Source: Eubacterium maltosivorans (lineage in GTDB: Bacteria; Bacillota; Clostridia; Eubacteriales; Eubacteriaceae). From it: DNA of 64,000 nt. Where the stretch lies: the NCBI RefSeq assembly GCF_002441855.2, contig NZ_CP029487.1, forward strand, positions 4,142,349-4,206,348, read 5' to 3'. The translations under genes and the position numbers were made by a program. The notes under the pieces are model-generated. The model saw nothing but the letters and a program-made list of their open reading frames with translations, was not told where the DNA came from and did not search any database. Every line of letters starts with the position of its first letter. Within the stretch, counting starts at the first letter, position 1. Shown in pieces: positions 50,028 through 58,573 of the stretch.

Positions 50028-50448
50028 CAGCGTGTTCCTCCAAATATTTCTTTAACAGTTCAAAAGAGCTTGTCCGTCTGTACTGTATCGTGCTGCGCGA
50101 CGTATTGAACATCTTTCCGATTTCCACGTCAGTCATGCCCTCGAAATAGTACAGAAGTATAGCAGTTCTCTTTTCTTCCGGCAGGGTGCGTATTGCTTCA
50201 AGCAATAACTTCGGGGTTATTTCTTTTCCCGCCATTTGATAAGTCGGCTCGGCTGTTTCAGCTTGAAAATATTTATCCGTAGTGTAAAGCTGCCGTTCCT
50301 CATGCAAGGCAAGGTCACAAAAAGAAACTTCCCGTTTCCTGCGTCGCCGGATTTCATCATGGGCGTTACAGGCTTCATTGTGTAACACCCGTTTACAGAA
50401 ACTTTGAAAGACACATTGCTTCTGAAATTCTCTGCGATTAGGTTCCAT
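50008..50448 (-). CDS. Tn916 ORF7-like sigma-70 family protein
   Basis: The 146-residue protein has a sigma region 4-like HTH at about 98-130 (LPEEKRTAILLYYFEGMTD, then MFNTSRSTIQYRRTSSFELL). AAAGGAGGTGATTAC precedes the ATG at 50448; longer frames upstream have no site. In Tn916, ORF7 and ORF8 relay the signal that turns on conjugation genes. It is the first of two overlapping genes on the minus strand. Confidence 0.87.
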   Translation of the reverse strand: MEPNRREFQKQCVFQSFCKRVLHNEACNAHDEIRRRRKREVSFCDLALHEERQLYTTDKYFQAETAEPTYQMAGKEITPKLLLEAIRTLPEEKRTAILLYYFEGMTDVEIGKMFNTSRSTIQYRRTSSFELLKKYLEEHADEWNEW

Positions 50449-50793
50449 GTAATCACCTCCTTTCTGCCGAAAGGCGGTAGTACCTCCCCTTTTCGCGGGA
50501 TAATACAGGCGACTTTTTGCTTTGCCAAAAAGAGAGCAAAGTTTTTGAAAAATCTTCTGTAAAATGCAAAATGCGCCCATCTGCAAGGCGCAGACCGACG
50601 CATAGGAAATAACAGCAGTATTTAATTGATTTGATAGTTCATCTGTATAGTCGGACTTGTCCGGTGGGGGAGCTATACTTTTTTTAATGAATGTAACCTA
50701 TGTATGCTGTATAGCAACAAAGAAATCCCCATAGCGGCAGCCCTCCTAAATGCCGCTAATTTATGTTATAGGTTGTCGTGATTTAGCAGTAGA
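50449..50793. other. Non-coding stretch upstream of the ORF7-like gene
   Basis: No supported gene in about 345 bases between the ORF7-like gene and the terminator of the transporter operon. The region holds short inverted pieces (for example GGCGGTAG/CTACCGCC-like near 50470) and probably the leader and promoter of the ORF7-ORF8 unit; the -10 and -35 boxes could not be fixed with confidence. Confidence 0.4.
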
Positions 50794-50832
50794 CAAAAAA
50801 AGCGGCGGCTCTAAAAATCAAAGCCACCGCTT
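50794..50832 (-). terminator. Intrinsic terminator of the transporter operon
   Basis: AAGCGGCGGCT (50800-50810) pairs with AGCCACCGCTT (50822-50832), one mismatch; on the minus strand it is followed by seven T. Confidence 0.85.
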
Positions 50833-50914
50833 CAAAGGCGCGTGAAAGTGTATCTGCTCTGCGACAGCTTTTTTTCTTTTGCCGTCGTTCGGCAGGTACT
50901 ATCAATCAAATTAT

Positions 50915-51688
50915 TTACCAACCCTTTTTTCTAACTGCTTTTTTCTTCTTACCAACAGTCAATGTACCAGGTTCTTTCTTTTTATTTGCAAGAATAATCA
51001 TAGAAATCAAGAAAGTCAAAACTATTGTAATGAAAGCGGGGAAAATGTGATAAGTATAACCATATTCCGCACCACAAGTAGGGTCTACTAAAATCATGCT
51101 TGCTTTAATCGGATAATAATTTAACAGTGTTCCTTCAAAAGTTCCAAAATATCCATACACAAAAGCTAGTGCAACTCCACCCAAAAAATTATTTGCCGAA
51201 CAACAGAATATCAGAATAATCGGCAAGACTGAAATATAAATTCCTATATTCGCCCCAGTAACACGAATAAACATATTGAGTAGATTGCCAAAATGAACTC
51301 CCGGAAATCCGACAATAATATTGATTACTAATGCTATCACACAACCTATAAGACTAAAGCTGATTGTCAACAGCAATAGAATAAGTAATTTTCCAGAAAG
51401 TAACTGTTTATATGGAATAGGAATTGTTAATATATTCTTCATAGTATCGTCTGTATATTCCCTTGTTATGATATAACCTGCAATCAGTGCAATAATAATC
51501 GGAAAAAATAAGGTACAATTACTAATCATAACCTGTTGCATAAAATAGTCAAACGTCCATGTCGGTCCACCGTTGGCTGTGGAATAAAACAGTGACAGCA
51601 ACGGAGAAAGTGTTGTCATAATAATTCCGGCTTTTATTACAGAATATCGTTTTAATTTTAAAAATTCAGTTTTTATTATATTTCTCAT
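50915..51688 (-). CDS. Lantibiotic-immunity type ABC permease (CprC/LanG-like)
   Basis: This 257-residue protein has six TM segments in the ABC-2 layout of lantibiotic-immunity permeases, with MRNIIKTEFLKLKRYSVIKA at the start and the ITREYTDDTMKNILTIPI segment between TM2 and TM3. The tail is highly basic (KKKKAVRKKGW). The start at 51688 has GAGGTAAAAG 8 bp upstream, within the preceding permease's end. With its partners it would expel antimicrobial peptides from the membrane. Confidence 0.85.
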   Translation of the reverse strand: MRNIIKTEFLKLKRYSVIKAGIIMTTLSPLLSLFYSTANGGPTWTFDYFMQQVMISNCTLFFPIIIALIAGYIITREYTDDTMKNILTIPIPYKQLLSGKLLILLLLTISFSLIGCVIALVINIIVGFPGVHFGNLLNMFIRVTGANIGIYISVLPIILIFCCSANNFLGGVALAFVYGYFGTFEGTLLNYYPIKASMILVDPTCGAEYGYTYHIFPAFITIVLTFLISMIILANKKKEPGTLTVGKKKKAVRKKGW

Positions 51689-51693
51689 ATCTT

Positions 51694-52503
51694 TTACCTC
51701 GTCCATTTTTTATAAAAGCGAATTATCAGCCACAAAGAAAGTACAACTGTAATTGCCATAATAAAAATTGTATGGAAAGTAGTTGGTACAATCGCATAGG
51801 CTTCCGGCAAAAGATTATCTTTTTGCAAATTATCCATCATTAAGCCGCTTGTCCAGTTCATAACACACATAACTGGGAAAGAATTTAAGAAAGCAATTTT
51901 TGCAGCACTTATAGATGTCCCAATCGTTCCCATTAAGCCCCAGTTAAAAATAGAATAAAAAAATGCAAGCAGGATAGAAAGCAAAAAACTTTTGTTAAAG
52001 TAAATAATTAAAACTACAATCGGCAAAGAAGCTGCTACGATAAGAACTCCAAAAATAAGGCTCATATATATTTTATAAGCCATACCATAAACCATTCCTA
52101 CATGAAACAGTTTACAGAACAATGCGACAGATAATGTGCTTATCAGACAAAATGCAATGCTGAAAATAAAGAGCATAGAAATTTTCGCCATAATGAGCTG
52201 TGTATTTGTAACAGGAATTGTTCTAAGGTTTTTGGAAGTATCGCAATCTCTTTCTATAAAAAACAAAATAGCGGCAATAATACCAACTAGACATGGGAGC
52301 AAAAAAGCTAAGCCATATCCCAACATCATTGTATAAACATAATCAAATCGGGTTTGAAGATAATGTTCCGTTGTATCTGCACCTGTTCCCGCCTTTGCCA
52401 TATATGCCAAAATCAACGGAAAAAATAACGATAACGACATCAGTGCATATAATAATCTTTTCCGTTTTAATTTCCAAAATTCGCATTTGATTAGTTTAAG
52501 CAA
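51694..52503 (-). CDS. Lantibiotic-immunity type ABC permease (CprB/LanE-like)
   Basis: The 269-residue protein has six TM segments and the same opening pattern as its partner (LIKCEFWKLKRKRLLYALM), with ERDCDTSKNLRTIPVTNTQL between TM2 and TM3. It overlaps the ATPase gene by 8 bp upstream, and the next permease begins near its stop, so the three proteins are translated together. Members confer self-immunity or resistance to lantibiotics such as nisin and gallidermin. Confidence 0.85.
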   Translation of the reverse strand: MLKLIKCEFWKLKRKRLLYALMSLSLFFPLILAYMAKAGTGADTTEHYLQTRFDYVYTMMLGYGLAFLLPCLVGIIAAILFFIERDCDTSKNLRTIPVTNTQLIMAKISMLFIFSIAFCLISTLSVALFCKLFHVGMVYGMAYKIYMSLIFGVLIVAASLPIVVLIIYFNKSFLLSILLAFFYSIFNWGLMGTIGTSISAAKIAFLNSFPVMCVMNWTSGLMMDNLQKDNLLPEAYAIVPTTFHTIFIMAITVVLSLWLIIRFYKKWTR

Positions 52504-53422
52504 TTCCCTCGCCTCCCGTCACACGCTTGAAGTAATCTTCAAGACTTTCTTCACAAGTATGGGCTTCTGATACCTCCAATCCATTTTCTACAAAAGCAGT
52601 CACGATTTTTCCTACGGACAAATCAAGATTATGCAAGCGTAAATTGTGGTCGTCCTGTATAGAGAAATGGCTCTCATGGAAAGTACGCTCTAAAATTCTT
52701 GCTGCCTGTGCGGTATCAGAAAGAGTAAATCGGATATGTTTGCTGCTTTTTTGTTCCAGTTCCGCAAGACTTTCTTCTTCCAATAGTGCGCCATGGTCGA
52801 TAATTCCAATATCATCTGCTAGCAAAGAAATCTCCGAAAGGATATGACTGGAAATTAAAATTGTTTTTCCCTTTGTATCGCAAAGCTCGCGAATAAAAGA
52901 ACGTACTTCTGCAATTCCAATCGGGTCAAGCCCATTGATAGGTTCATCTAAAATCAGAAGTTCAGGGTCGTGCATAACTGCAAGTGCAATCGCAAGCCGT
53001 TGTTTCATACCAAGAGAATACTGGGAAAACAGTTTTTTGTCTTTATAAGGCAATCCTACCAAATCCAATGTGTTTTTAATTGAATGACGGTTGGGTATGC
53101 CCCGTAAGGTAGCAAAAATTTGTAAGTTTTCCGTAGCAGTCAAATTAGGGTAAAAACCGGGCGACTCAATCAGACTACCGATACGGGGCAACAATTTCTT
53201 TTCATTCCCCTGCAAAGACTTTCCCCATATTTTAACTTCGCCGGAAGTTGGCTTTGTCAATCCAAGTAGCATTTTCATAGTGGTCGTTTTTCCGGCTCCG
53301 TTTCTTCCAAGCAGTCCGTAAATTCTCCCTTTCTGCACATGAATATTTAAGTCAGCGACACTCTTTTGTGAGCCGTACTGTTTGGTAAGATTTTTTGTTT
53401 CAATGATATAATTTTTGTCCAT
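52496..53422 (-). CDS. Lantibiotic-immunity type ABC ATPase (CprA/LanF-like)
   Basis: This 308-residue ATPase has Walker A GRNGAGKT (39-46), the signature YSLGMKQRLAIA (about 137-148) and Walker B LLILDEPINGLDP (about 156-168), followed by ISSHILSE. The C-terminal 90 residues are the extension typical of bacteriocin/lantibiotic protection ATPases. The start at 53422 has TAGGAGG 8 bp upstream. It is the first gene of the operon, downstream of the four-repeat array at 53461. Confidence 0.9.
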   Translation of the reverse strand: MDKNYIIETKNLTKQYGSQKSVADLNIHVQKGRIYGLLGRNGAGKTTTMKMLLGLTKPTSGEVKIWGKSLQGNEKKLLPRIGSLIESPGFYPNLTATENLQIFATLRGIPNRHSIKNTLDLVGLPYKDKKLFSQYSLGMKQRLAIALAVMHDPELLILDEPINGLDPIGIAEVRSFIRELCDTKGKTILISSHILSEISLLADDIGIIDHGALLEEESLAELEQKSSKHIRFTLSDTAQAARILERTFHESHFSIQDDHNLRLHNLDLSVGKIVTAFVENGLEVSEAHTCEESLEDYFKRVTGGEGIA

Positions 53423-53460
53423 ATTCAAACCTCCTATTCTGTAAAGTATTCTATCATACC

Positions 53461-53501
53461 AACCTTGCATTAACCTTGCCGCAACCTTGCATTAACCTTG
53501 C
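53461..53501 (-). repeat. Four tandem 8-bp boxes with exact 11-bp period
   Basis: AACCTTGC (GCAAGGTT on the transcribed strand) occurs at 53461, 53472, 53483 and 53494, always 11 bp apart, so all four lie on the same helix face. They sit just upstream of a -10-like TAGAAT on the minus strand, where the -35 box is expected. This is the classic position for an activating OmpR-type response regulator, and one is encoded next door. Confidence 0.8.
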
Positions 53502-53558
53502 AATTTGAAATATTGTCCTAAAAATAATTAAGGCTCCCGTCAAAAGGACGGGAGAACA

Positions 53559-54476
53559 TTAATTTGCTAAGGGAAAAAGCAAAGTAAATTCCGTTCCTGT
53601 TCCCTGTATGCTATTTGCTGTTATTGTGCCGTTCATTTTTTCTACAAGTTGGTGTGCGATAGAAAGCCCAAGACCGCTGCCTTTTTCAGACCGTCCCTTA
53701 TCGCATTTATAGAGCCGTTCAAAAATATGCTTCAAATCTTCTTTTTCAATCCCTATTCCATTATCTGCTAATCGGATTTGCATATTTTTTTCCTGCTTTG
53801 ACAGGATTATTTCTATTTTATCCGCATGACTGTGAGAAATTACATTCTGAATAAGATTGTTCAATATCCGCATATAGCCGTCCGTATCAAGTTTTACCCG
53901 GAAAGGCTGTTCGGGAATATCAATATTGTAATCTATCTGCTTATCTTCAAATATGGGTATCCAGTCAATCAAGATATTTCGTGTCAGCTCCGCAGCTTCA
54001 ACAATATTTATATCCATAGCAAACTCATTAGAATTTAATTTGAACCAGTCAAAAAGAACATCAATATATTCTTTCAAATCGTGAGCTTTGCGGCGGGCTG
54101 TTTCGATATAGTCGTCCCTGTCTTTTCCTGTAACAATTCCTTTATGTGCAGCGTCAAGATACCCAATAAGCGTTGTAAGCGGTGTCCGAACATCATGGGA
54201 AAGACTTGTCATAAGCTGTCGGTTTGTTTCTTCTGTCTGCCGGACAGTAGAAAGCCTGCTCTCATAAGACACAACAATCTCATTTATTTCATAGGCAAGA
54301 GGGGCTACCAGTTCATTTGTTGCAGATAAAATACGCCTGTTTCCATTTCCGTTTTTTACATCAATCAATGCGTCTGTTATCTCGGCTATCTGTTTTTTAA
54401 CACGTCGAATAGCAAAGCAGGAAACAAGAATAGAGAAAAGTGCAATTATTATGGATAGAAAAATGACTGCTTCCAT
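53559..54476 (-). CDS. Sensor histidine kinase (CprK/LanK-like)
   Basis: The 305-residue kinase has a single N-terminal TM (about 3-23) and almost no extracellular domain. A short HAMP-like linker is followed by the phosphorylated His94 in SLSHDVRTPL, N-box NLIQNVISHS, G1 DNGIGI and G2 GSGLGL. Kinases of this lean build sense antimicrobial peptides together with the transporter or within the membrane. It lies 6 bp after the response regulator stop. Confidence 0.9.
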   Translation of the reverse strand: MEAVIFLSIIIALFSILVSCFAIRRVKKQIAEITDALIDVKNGNGNRRILSATNELVAPLAYEINEIVVSYESRLSTVRQTEETNRQLMTSLSHDVRTPLTTLIGYLDAAHKGIVTGKDRDDYIETARRKAHDLKEYIDVLFDWFKLNSNEFAMDINIVEAAELTRNILIDWIPIFEDKQIDYNIDIPEQPFRVKLDTDGYMRILNNLIQNVISHSHADKIEIILSKQEKNMQIRLADNGIGIEKEDLKHIFERLYKCDKGRSEKGSGLGLSIAHQLVEKMNGTITANSIQGTGTEFTLLFPLAN

Positions 54477-54482
54477 AGAAAA

Positions 54483-55175
54483 TCAAACCTCCTTGTTAAA
54501 ACGATAACCGATACCTTTAATCGTTTGAATATATTTTGGACTTCCGGGATTTACCTCTAATTTCTTGCGAAGTCGGCTGATAATCGCCATAATGTTGCTG
54601 TCATCATAGAAATATTCCTCTCTCCACACTTCTTCATAAATCTGTTGCTTTGTCAGAATTTTCCCTTGATTTTTCGCGCAGTATAAGAGTAAGTCAAATT
54701 CTTTTGGAGGCAATTCAAAAGTTCCATTTTCCGTAGTAACAGAACGATTTTCAATATCAATTTTCAACCCGTCAAATTCAAGTTGCTGTGATATTCCGTC
54801 CTGTTGATTGAAACGGGTATAACGGCGTATAAGGGAAACGATACGGGCTATCAGTTCGTCCATGTCAAAAGGTTTTGTCAAATAATCATCAGCTCCTGCC
54901 CTTAAACCGCGTACTTTAGAAGCACTGTCATTTTTTGATGTAAACATCAAAATCGGCAGGCTGCTTTCTTTTCTAATTTCTTCCAATGTTTCAAATCCGT
55001 CCATACCAGGCATCATAACGTCCAGTATCACAAGTTGATATTCTCTCTCTTTTAATTTTTGTAATCCCTCTTTTCCCATATTACAAAAATCAGCTTCTAT
55101 ATCTTCTGATAGCACGCTGCGTTTAATCAGCGCACAAAGTTCCTTATCATCATCTATAATCAAAACTTTATTCAT
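54483..55175 (-). CDS. OmpR-family response regulator (CprR/LanR-like)
   Basis: This 230-residue protein has a receiver domain with IDDDKE, phospho-acceptor D52 in LVILDVMMPG, and K in MFTSKN/TKPFD. A C-terminal winged helix (about 130-228) carries ISRLRKKLEVNPGSPKYIQTI. AAAGGAGC precedes the ATG at 55175; earlier in-frame starts lie in the preceding gene. It probably binds the four-box array at 53461 to induce the transporter operon. Confidence 0.92.
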   Translation of the reverse strand: MNKVLIIDDDKELCALIKRSVLSEDIEADFCNMGKEGLQKLKEREYQLVILDVMMPGMDGFETLEEIRKESSLPILMFTSKNDSASKVRGLRAGADDYLTKPFDMDELIARIVSLIRRYTRFNQQDGISQQLEFDGLKIDIENRSVTTENGTFELPPKEFDLLLYCAKNQGKILTKQQIYEEVWREEYFYDDSNIMAIISRLRKKLEVNPGSPKYIQTIKGIGYRFNKEV

Positions 55176-55356
55176 GGTATAGCTCCTTTCCTTGTTTGGT
55201 TCTACCGTCAATCGGTTTTTCCGCGTCTTTTGGTATCAACCACATATACCCAAGTTTTGAAACACCCTGTATGCGTTTCTCCCTGCAAAGTATCTGTACC
55301 CGCCTTTCAGAAATTCCCCACTTCTTTGCTGCTTCGGGGCAAGACATATATTCCAT
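55168..55356 (-). CDS. Small excisionase-like helix-turn-helix protein
   Basis: The 62-residue protein has an MerR/excisionase-type HTH: MSCPEAAKKWGISERRVQIL, then YMWLIPKDAEKP. AAAGGACGGG precedes the ATG at 55356, and longer frames lack a site. It overlaps the response regulator gene by 8 bp, so it is part of that operon and may modulate it. HTH_17-type proteins of this size are common companions of two-component genes on conjugative elements. Confidence 0.75.
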   Translation of the reverse strand: MEYMSCPEAAKKWGISERRVQILCREKRIQGVSKLGYMWLIPKDAEKPIDGRTKQGKELYHE

Positions 55357-55517
55357 AACAACACCCGTCCTTTCTGAAAATCTTATCATAATAATTATAG
55401 TCTGACACACGAACAATAGCAAGTATATAAATATGAATTATTATGGCTATTTAGTGGAACTGTATAGACATATCCAAAGAGAAAGGGGAACAGTAAAATG
55501 TAACTGGGTGAATAAAT

Positions 55518-55871
55518 ATGGCAAAAAGACCGGTAGAAAAATATGACTTCAAGGCATTTGGAGAAGCTATAAAAGCTGCGCGGACGGGGCGCAAAGAAAG
55601 CCGCAAACAGGTAAGTGATGAAATGTATATTTCTCCTCGCTATCTTGCAAATATCGAAAACAAAGGACAGCACCCCAGTCTGCAAATCTTTTTTGAGCTT
55701 ATGCTTCGTTACAATATATCCGTAGACCAGTTTCTTTTAGATACGCCCACCCAAAAAGATACAAAGCGGCGGCAGCTCGACGCTCTCCTTGATGATATGA
55801 GCGATAATGGCATACGGATTGTAACGGCAACTGCAAAAGAAATTTCAGAAGTCGAAAAAGAGGACAAATAA
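55518..55871 (+). CDS. Tn916 ORF9-like XRE regulator
   Basis: This 117-residue protein has an N-terminal HTH with YDFKAFGEAIKAARTGRKE and YISPRYLANIENKGQHPSLQ, closely following Tn916 ORF9. ORF9 represses the element's ORF7/8 activation circuit. Here it is transcribed away from the inserted transporter module, which separates it from ORF7 by about 5 kb. A terminator follows at 55903. Confidence 0.87.
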   Translation: MAKRPVEKYDFKAFGEAIKAARTGRKESRKQVSDEMYISPRYLANIENKGQHPSLQIFFELMLRYNISVDQFLLDTPTQKDTKRRQLDALLDDMSDNGIRIVTATAKEISEVEKEDK

Positions 55872-55902
55872 ATGTGTCCGGCAAATTGAATATGATTTAG
55901 GA

Positions 55903-55935
55903 AGCGTTGTAATCTTTACAGATTGCAGCGTTTTT
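55903..55935 (+). terminator. Intrinsic terminator after the ORF9-like gene
   Basis: GCGTTGTAATC (55904-55914) pairs with GATTGCAGCG (55921-55930) with G-T wobbles, followed by TTTTTCTTTT. Between here and 56120 no further gene is seen. Confidence 0.7.
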
Positions 55936-56119
55936 CTTTTGCTCTTTTTTGGCATATAGAGCATTGCGTTGTAGTAACCAGTGAGGAAAAAACTTTCGTA
56001 GCAAGCATAGGAAAAGAGTACCCTTTTCCGTATTTTCGCCCTCCCGTCCTGCGGTGCGTCGGTTGAAAATTGCTTGTTGGGAAGTGTCCCAAACCCTCAA
56101 AGCGGAAAGGAGCGATTGC

Positions 56120-56449
56120 ATGAACGGACGCAAAAGAAAAGTACAAATCAAATTCTATGTAACAGAGGAAGAAAGGGTGTTGATTGAGCAGAAAATGAAG
56201 CTCGTCCCTACCCAAAACATGGCGGCGTATCTTCGCAAGATTGCCATTGACGGCTATATCATTCAGACAGACCATAGCGATATAAAAGCCATGACAGCGG
56301 AGATACAGAAAATCGGGGTCAACATCAATCAGATTGCAAAGCGTGTCAATGCGACAGGCAGCGTCTACCAAGAGGACATAGAGGAAATAAAGGGGGTGCT
56401 TGCAGAGATATGGCGGTTACAAAGATTAAGCCTGTTAAAAGCACGTTGA
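56120..56449 (+). CDS. mobC: MobC-like relaxosome protein
   Basis: The 109-residue protein has a basic N-terminus (MNGRKRKVQIKFYVTEEE), NMAAYLRKIAIDGY and a C-terminal helix pattern INQIAKRVNATGSVY. The family assists the relaxase at the transfer origin. The start at 56120 has AAAGGAGCG 6 bp upstream. It overlaps the relaxase gene by 40 bp. The transfer origin should lie nearby but cannot be placed. Confidence 0.88.
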   Translation: MNGRKRKVQIKFYVTEEERVLIEQKMKLVPTQNMAAYLRKIAIDGYIIQTDHSDIKAMTAEIQKIGVNINQIAKRVNATGSVYQEDIEEIKGVLAEIWRLQRLSLLKAR

Positions 56450-57759
56450 GCAAAGCCCTTGATTATATCCAAAATCCGGATAAGACAGACGGGAAAACGC
56501 TTGTGTCCTCTTTTGGGTGCAGCTATGAAACGGCAGATATTGAGTTTGAATATACCTTGTCGCAGGCTCGGCAGAAAGGGAACAACTTAGCCTTTCATCT
56601 GATACAATCGTTTGAACCGGGAGAGGTGGACTGTGAGAAAGCCCATGCAATCGGAAAGCAGCTTGCCGACGCAGCAACAAAGGGACAGCACGAATACGTC
56701 CTTACCACCCACATAGACAAGGGGCATATCCATAACCACATCATTTTTTGCGCGGTCAACTTTGTTGACTACCATAAGTACAATTCCAATAAGCGCAGCT
56801 ACTACGGCATACGGAATATGAGCGACAAGCTGTGTCGGGAAAACGGGCTGTCCGTCGTCGTTCCGGGCAAAGGCAGCAAGGGAAAAAGCTATGCAGAATA
56901 TCAAGCGGAAAAGGTCGGTACAAGTTGGAAAGGCAAGCTAAAAATTGCCGTTGATACGCTTATCCCCCAAGTAGCAAGTTTTGAAGAATTGTTGCAGCGG
57001 TTACAGGCAGCGGGCTATGAGATAAAGCCGGGAAAATATATCTCCTGCCGCGCTCCCGGACAGGAACGGTTTACCCGCTTAAAAACCCTCGGTGCAGATT
57101 ATACAGAGGAAGCAATCAAAGAACGGATTGCAGGCAAGCGCACAAAGGCAGCGAAAGCTCCCAAAGAGCAGCGTGGCGTATCGCTGCTTATCGACATTGA
57201 AAACAGTATCAAGGCACAAGAGAGCCGGGGCTATGAACAGTGGGCGAAAATCCATAATCTGAAACTGGCGGCAAAGACCATGAATTTCTTGACAGAACAT
57301 CAGATTGAGCAGTACGCGGATTTAGTCAGCCGGATTGAAGAAATAACTGCGGAAAACGAAAAGACCGCAGACGCATTAAAGAGTGTGGAAAAGCGTCTTG
57401 CAGATATGGCGGTGCTGATGAAGCACGTTACCACCTATCAAAAGACAAAACCAGTCTATGAAGCATACCGCAGGGCAAAGGATAAAGACGCATACCGGGC
57501 AAAAAATGAAAGCAGTCTGATACTCCATGAAGCGGCGGCAAAGACACTGAAAGCGTCGGGCGTTACCAAGCTCCCCAATCTCGCCGCCATGCAGGAAGAA
57601 TACGGGAAGCTCCAAGCGCAGAAAGAAGCCCTTTACACTGATTATGGCAAGCTGAAAAAACAGGTCAAGGAATACGACGTTATCAAACAGAACATAGACA
57701 GTATTTTAAGACTGGAAAAAGAACCGGAACGGAGCAGGGAAACCGAACGCTTACAGTAG
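56410..57759 (+). CDS. Relaxase / mobilization nuclease (MobP type)
   Basis: This 449-residue protein starts MAVTKIKPVKSTLSKALDYI, with a candidate nicking Tyr19. The metal site HIDKGHIHNHIIF (about 101-113) carries the HxxxxHxH triad of the relaxase family. The C-terminal 200 residues are coiled-coil-rich. It nicks the transfer origin and pilots the strand during conjugation. MobC and relaxase are followed by two small element genes on the same strand. Confidence 0.92.
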   Translation: MAVTKIKPVKSTLSKALDYIQNPDKTDGKTLVSSFGCSYETADIEFEYTLSQARQKGNNLAFHLIQSFEPGEVDCEKAHAIGKQLADAATKGQHEYVLTTHIDKGHIHNHIIFCAVNFVDYHKYNSNKRSYYGIRNMSDKLCRENGLSVVVPGKGSKGKSYAEYQAEKVGTSWKGKLKIAVDTLIPQVASFEELLQRLQAAGYEIKPGKYISCRAPGQERFTRLKTLGADYTEEAIKERIAGKRTKAAKAPKEQRGVSLLIDIENSIKAQESRGYEQWAKIHNLKLAAKTMNFLTEHQIEQYADLVSRIEEITAENEKTADALKSVEKRLADMAVLMKHVTTYQKTKPVYEAYRRAKDKDAYRAKNESSLILHEAAAKTLKASGVTKLPNLAAMQEEYGKLQAQKEALYTDYGKLKKQVKEYDVIKQNIDSILRLEKEPERSRETERLQ

Positions 57760-57819
57760 AAATATCTATAAAAGCGTGGTAGGATAAAGATATTCCAATA
57801 CAGACAGGAGCGTGAAAAC

Positions 57820-58089
57820 ATGGCAGACCAAACAATACCCGATTATGAAACCATACGCGCCGCCGTTGCCGGAGAAACATGGGCGGTGGAAAAGGTGCTT
57901 ATGTGCTACAAGGACGAAATCGACAGGCAGGCAACTGTAAAGAAACGTCAGCCGGACGGAACATTCAAACTGGAAATTGATGAAGATATGCGCCAGTATA
58001 TCACAATGAAGCTGATAGAAGCCCTCCCCCAATTTCCCCTTGAAGAAATGGAAAGAGAGGAAAAAAGAAATCGGGACAAAAAATCATAA
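57820..58089 (+). CDS. ORF8-like small HTH protein of the conjugative element
   Basis: The 89-residue protein resembles the protein at 49770 in pattern: YETIRAAVAGETWAVEKVLMCYKDEI near the start and DEDMRQYITMKLIEAL near the end. It is probably a second regulator of the same type. GACAGGAGCG precedes the ATG. It overlaps the next gene by 50 bp. Confidence 0.75.
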   Translation: MADQTIPDYETIRAAVAGETWAVEKVLMCYKDEIDRQATVKKRQPDGTFKLEIDEDMRQYITMKLIEALPQFPLEEMEREEKRNRDKKS

Positions 58090-58429
58090 AAAGGTAGACG
58101 GGAAGCTGCTGCGGATAGATAAGCAGTTTCGACATTTGAAGCAACGGCAAAAAGAAACTATCAGTACATGGCTTTATGAGGAATACCGCCGCCTTTGGAT
58201 AGAAAAGGGACAGGAGCCGCATAAACGCAACAACCGGGAAATCGTTGCCGCTGTTATGGAACAGATAGAAGCTGCGGGGATATGGCTGCCGGAACAGGAA
58301 GTAACAAAATATTTTTACCGCAGGAAAACCCATTACCGGAACCGGATAGAAAAAGAATTACAGCCGAAGCCGGAAATGCAGGATAAAGACAGTCAGACAC
58401 AAAAAGAACAGGGTGCAGGAAGCCAGTAA
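58040..58429 (+). CDS. Small basic protein of the conjugative element, unknown
   Basis: This 129-residue frame starts at TTG within the preceding gene, with no ribosome binding site visible; the true start may be internal or depend on coupling. It is rich in Lys, Arg, Gln and Glu, and is helical (for example HKRNNREIVAAVMEQIEAAGIW). It has no known motif. The stop is followed at once by the terminator at 58405. Confidence 0.5.
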   Translation: MKKWKERKKEIGTKNHKKVDGKLLRIDKQFRHLKQRQKETISTWLYEEYRRLWIEKGQEPHKRNNREIVAAVMEQIEAAGIWLPEQEVTKYFYRRKTHYRNRIEKELQPKPEMQDKDSQTQKEQGAGSQ

Positions 58430-58453
58430 TGACCTCCCGCACCCTGTTCTTTT
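58405..58453 (+). terminator. Intrinsic terminator of the mobC-relaxase unit
   Basis: AGAACAGGGTGC (58405-58416) pairs perfectly with GCACCCTGTTCT (58439-58450), then TTT. It overlaps the end of the preceding gene. Confidence 0.8.
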
Positions 58454-58573
58454 ATAGGTACTGATTTTAGAATGTTACGCAGTAGAACCCCGATTTCAAG
58501 GGAAAAGGTATTCTGTATCGCCTATGCCAGTTTCACGCCGTTTATGCCCTGTAAATCAAGGCTTTTTTCGCCC

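Noticed and set aside
49429-50108. Overlapping plus-strand frames in the xis-ORF8 region
   Set aside because: They run through the ORF8-like gene on the other strand and show no motif or ribosome binding site.
53461-53501. CRISPR-like array
   Set aside because: Repeats are only 8 bp with 3-bp gaps and stand at a promoter; no cas genes. No CRISPR array was found in the window.
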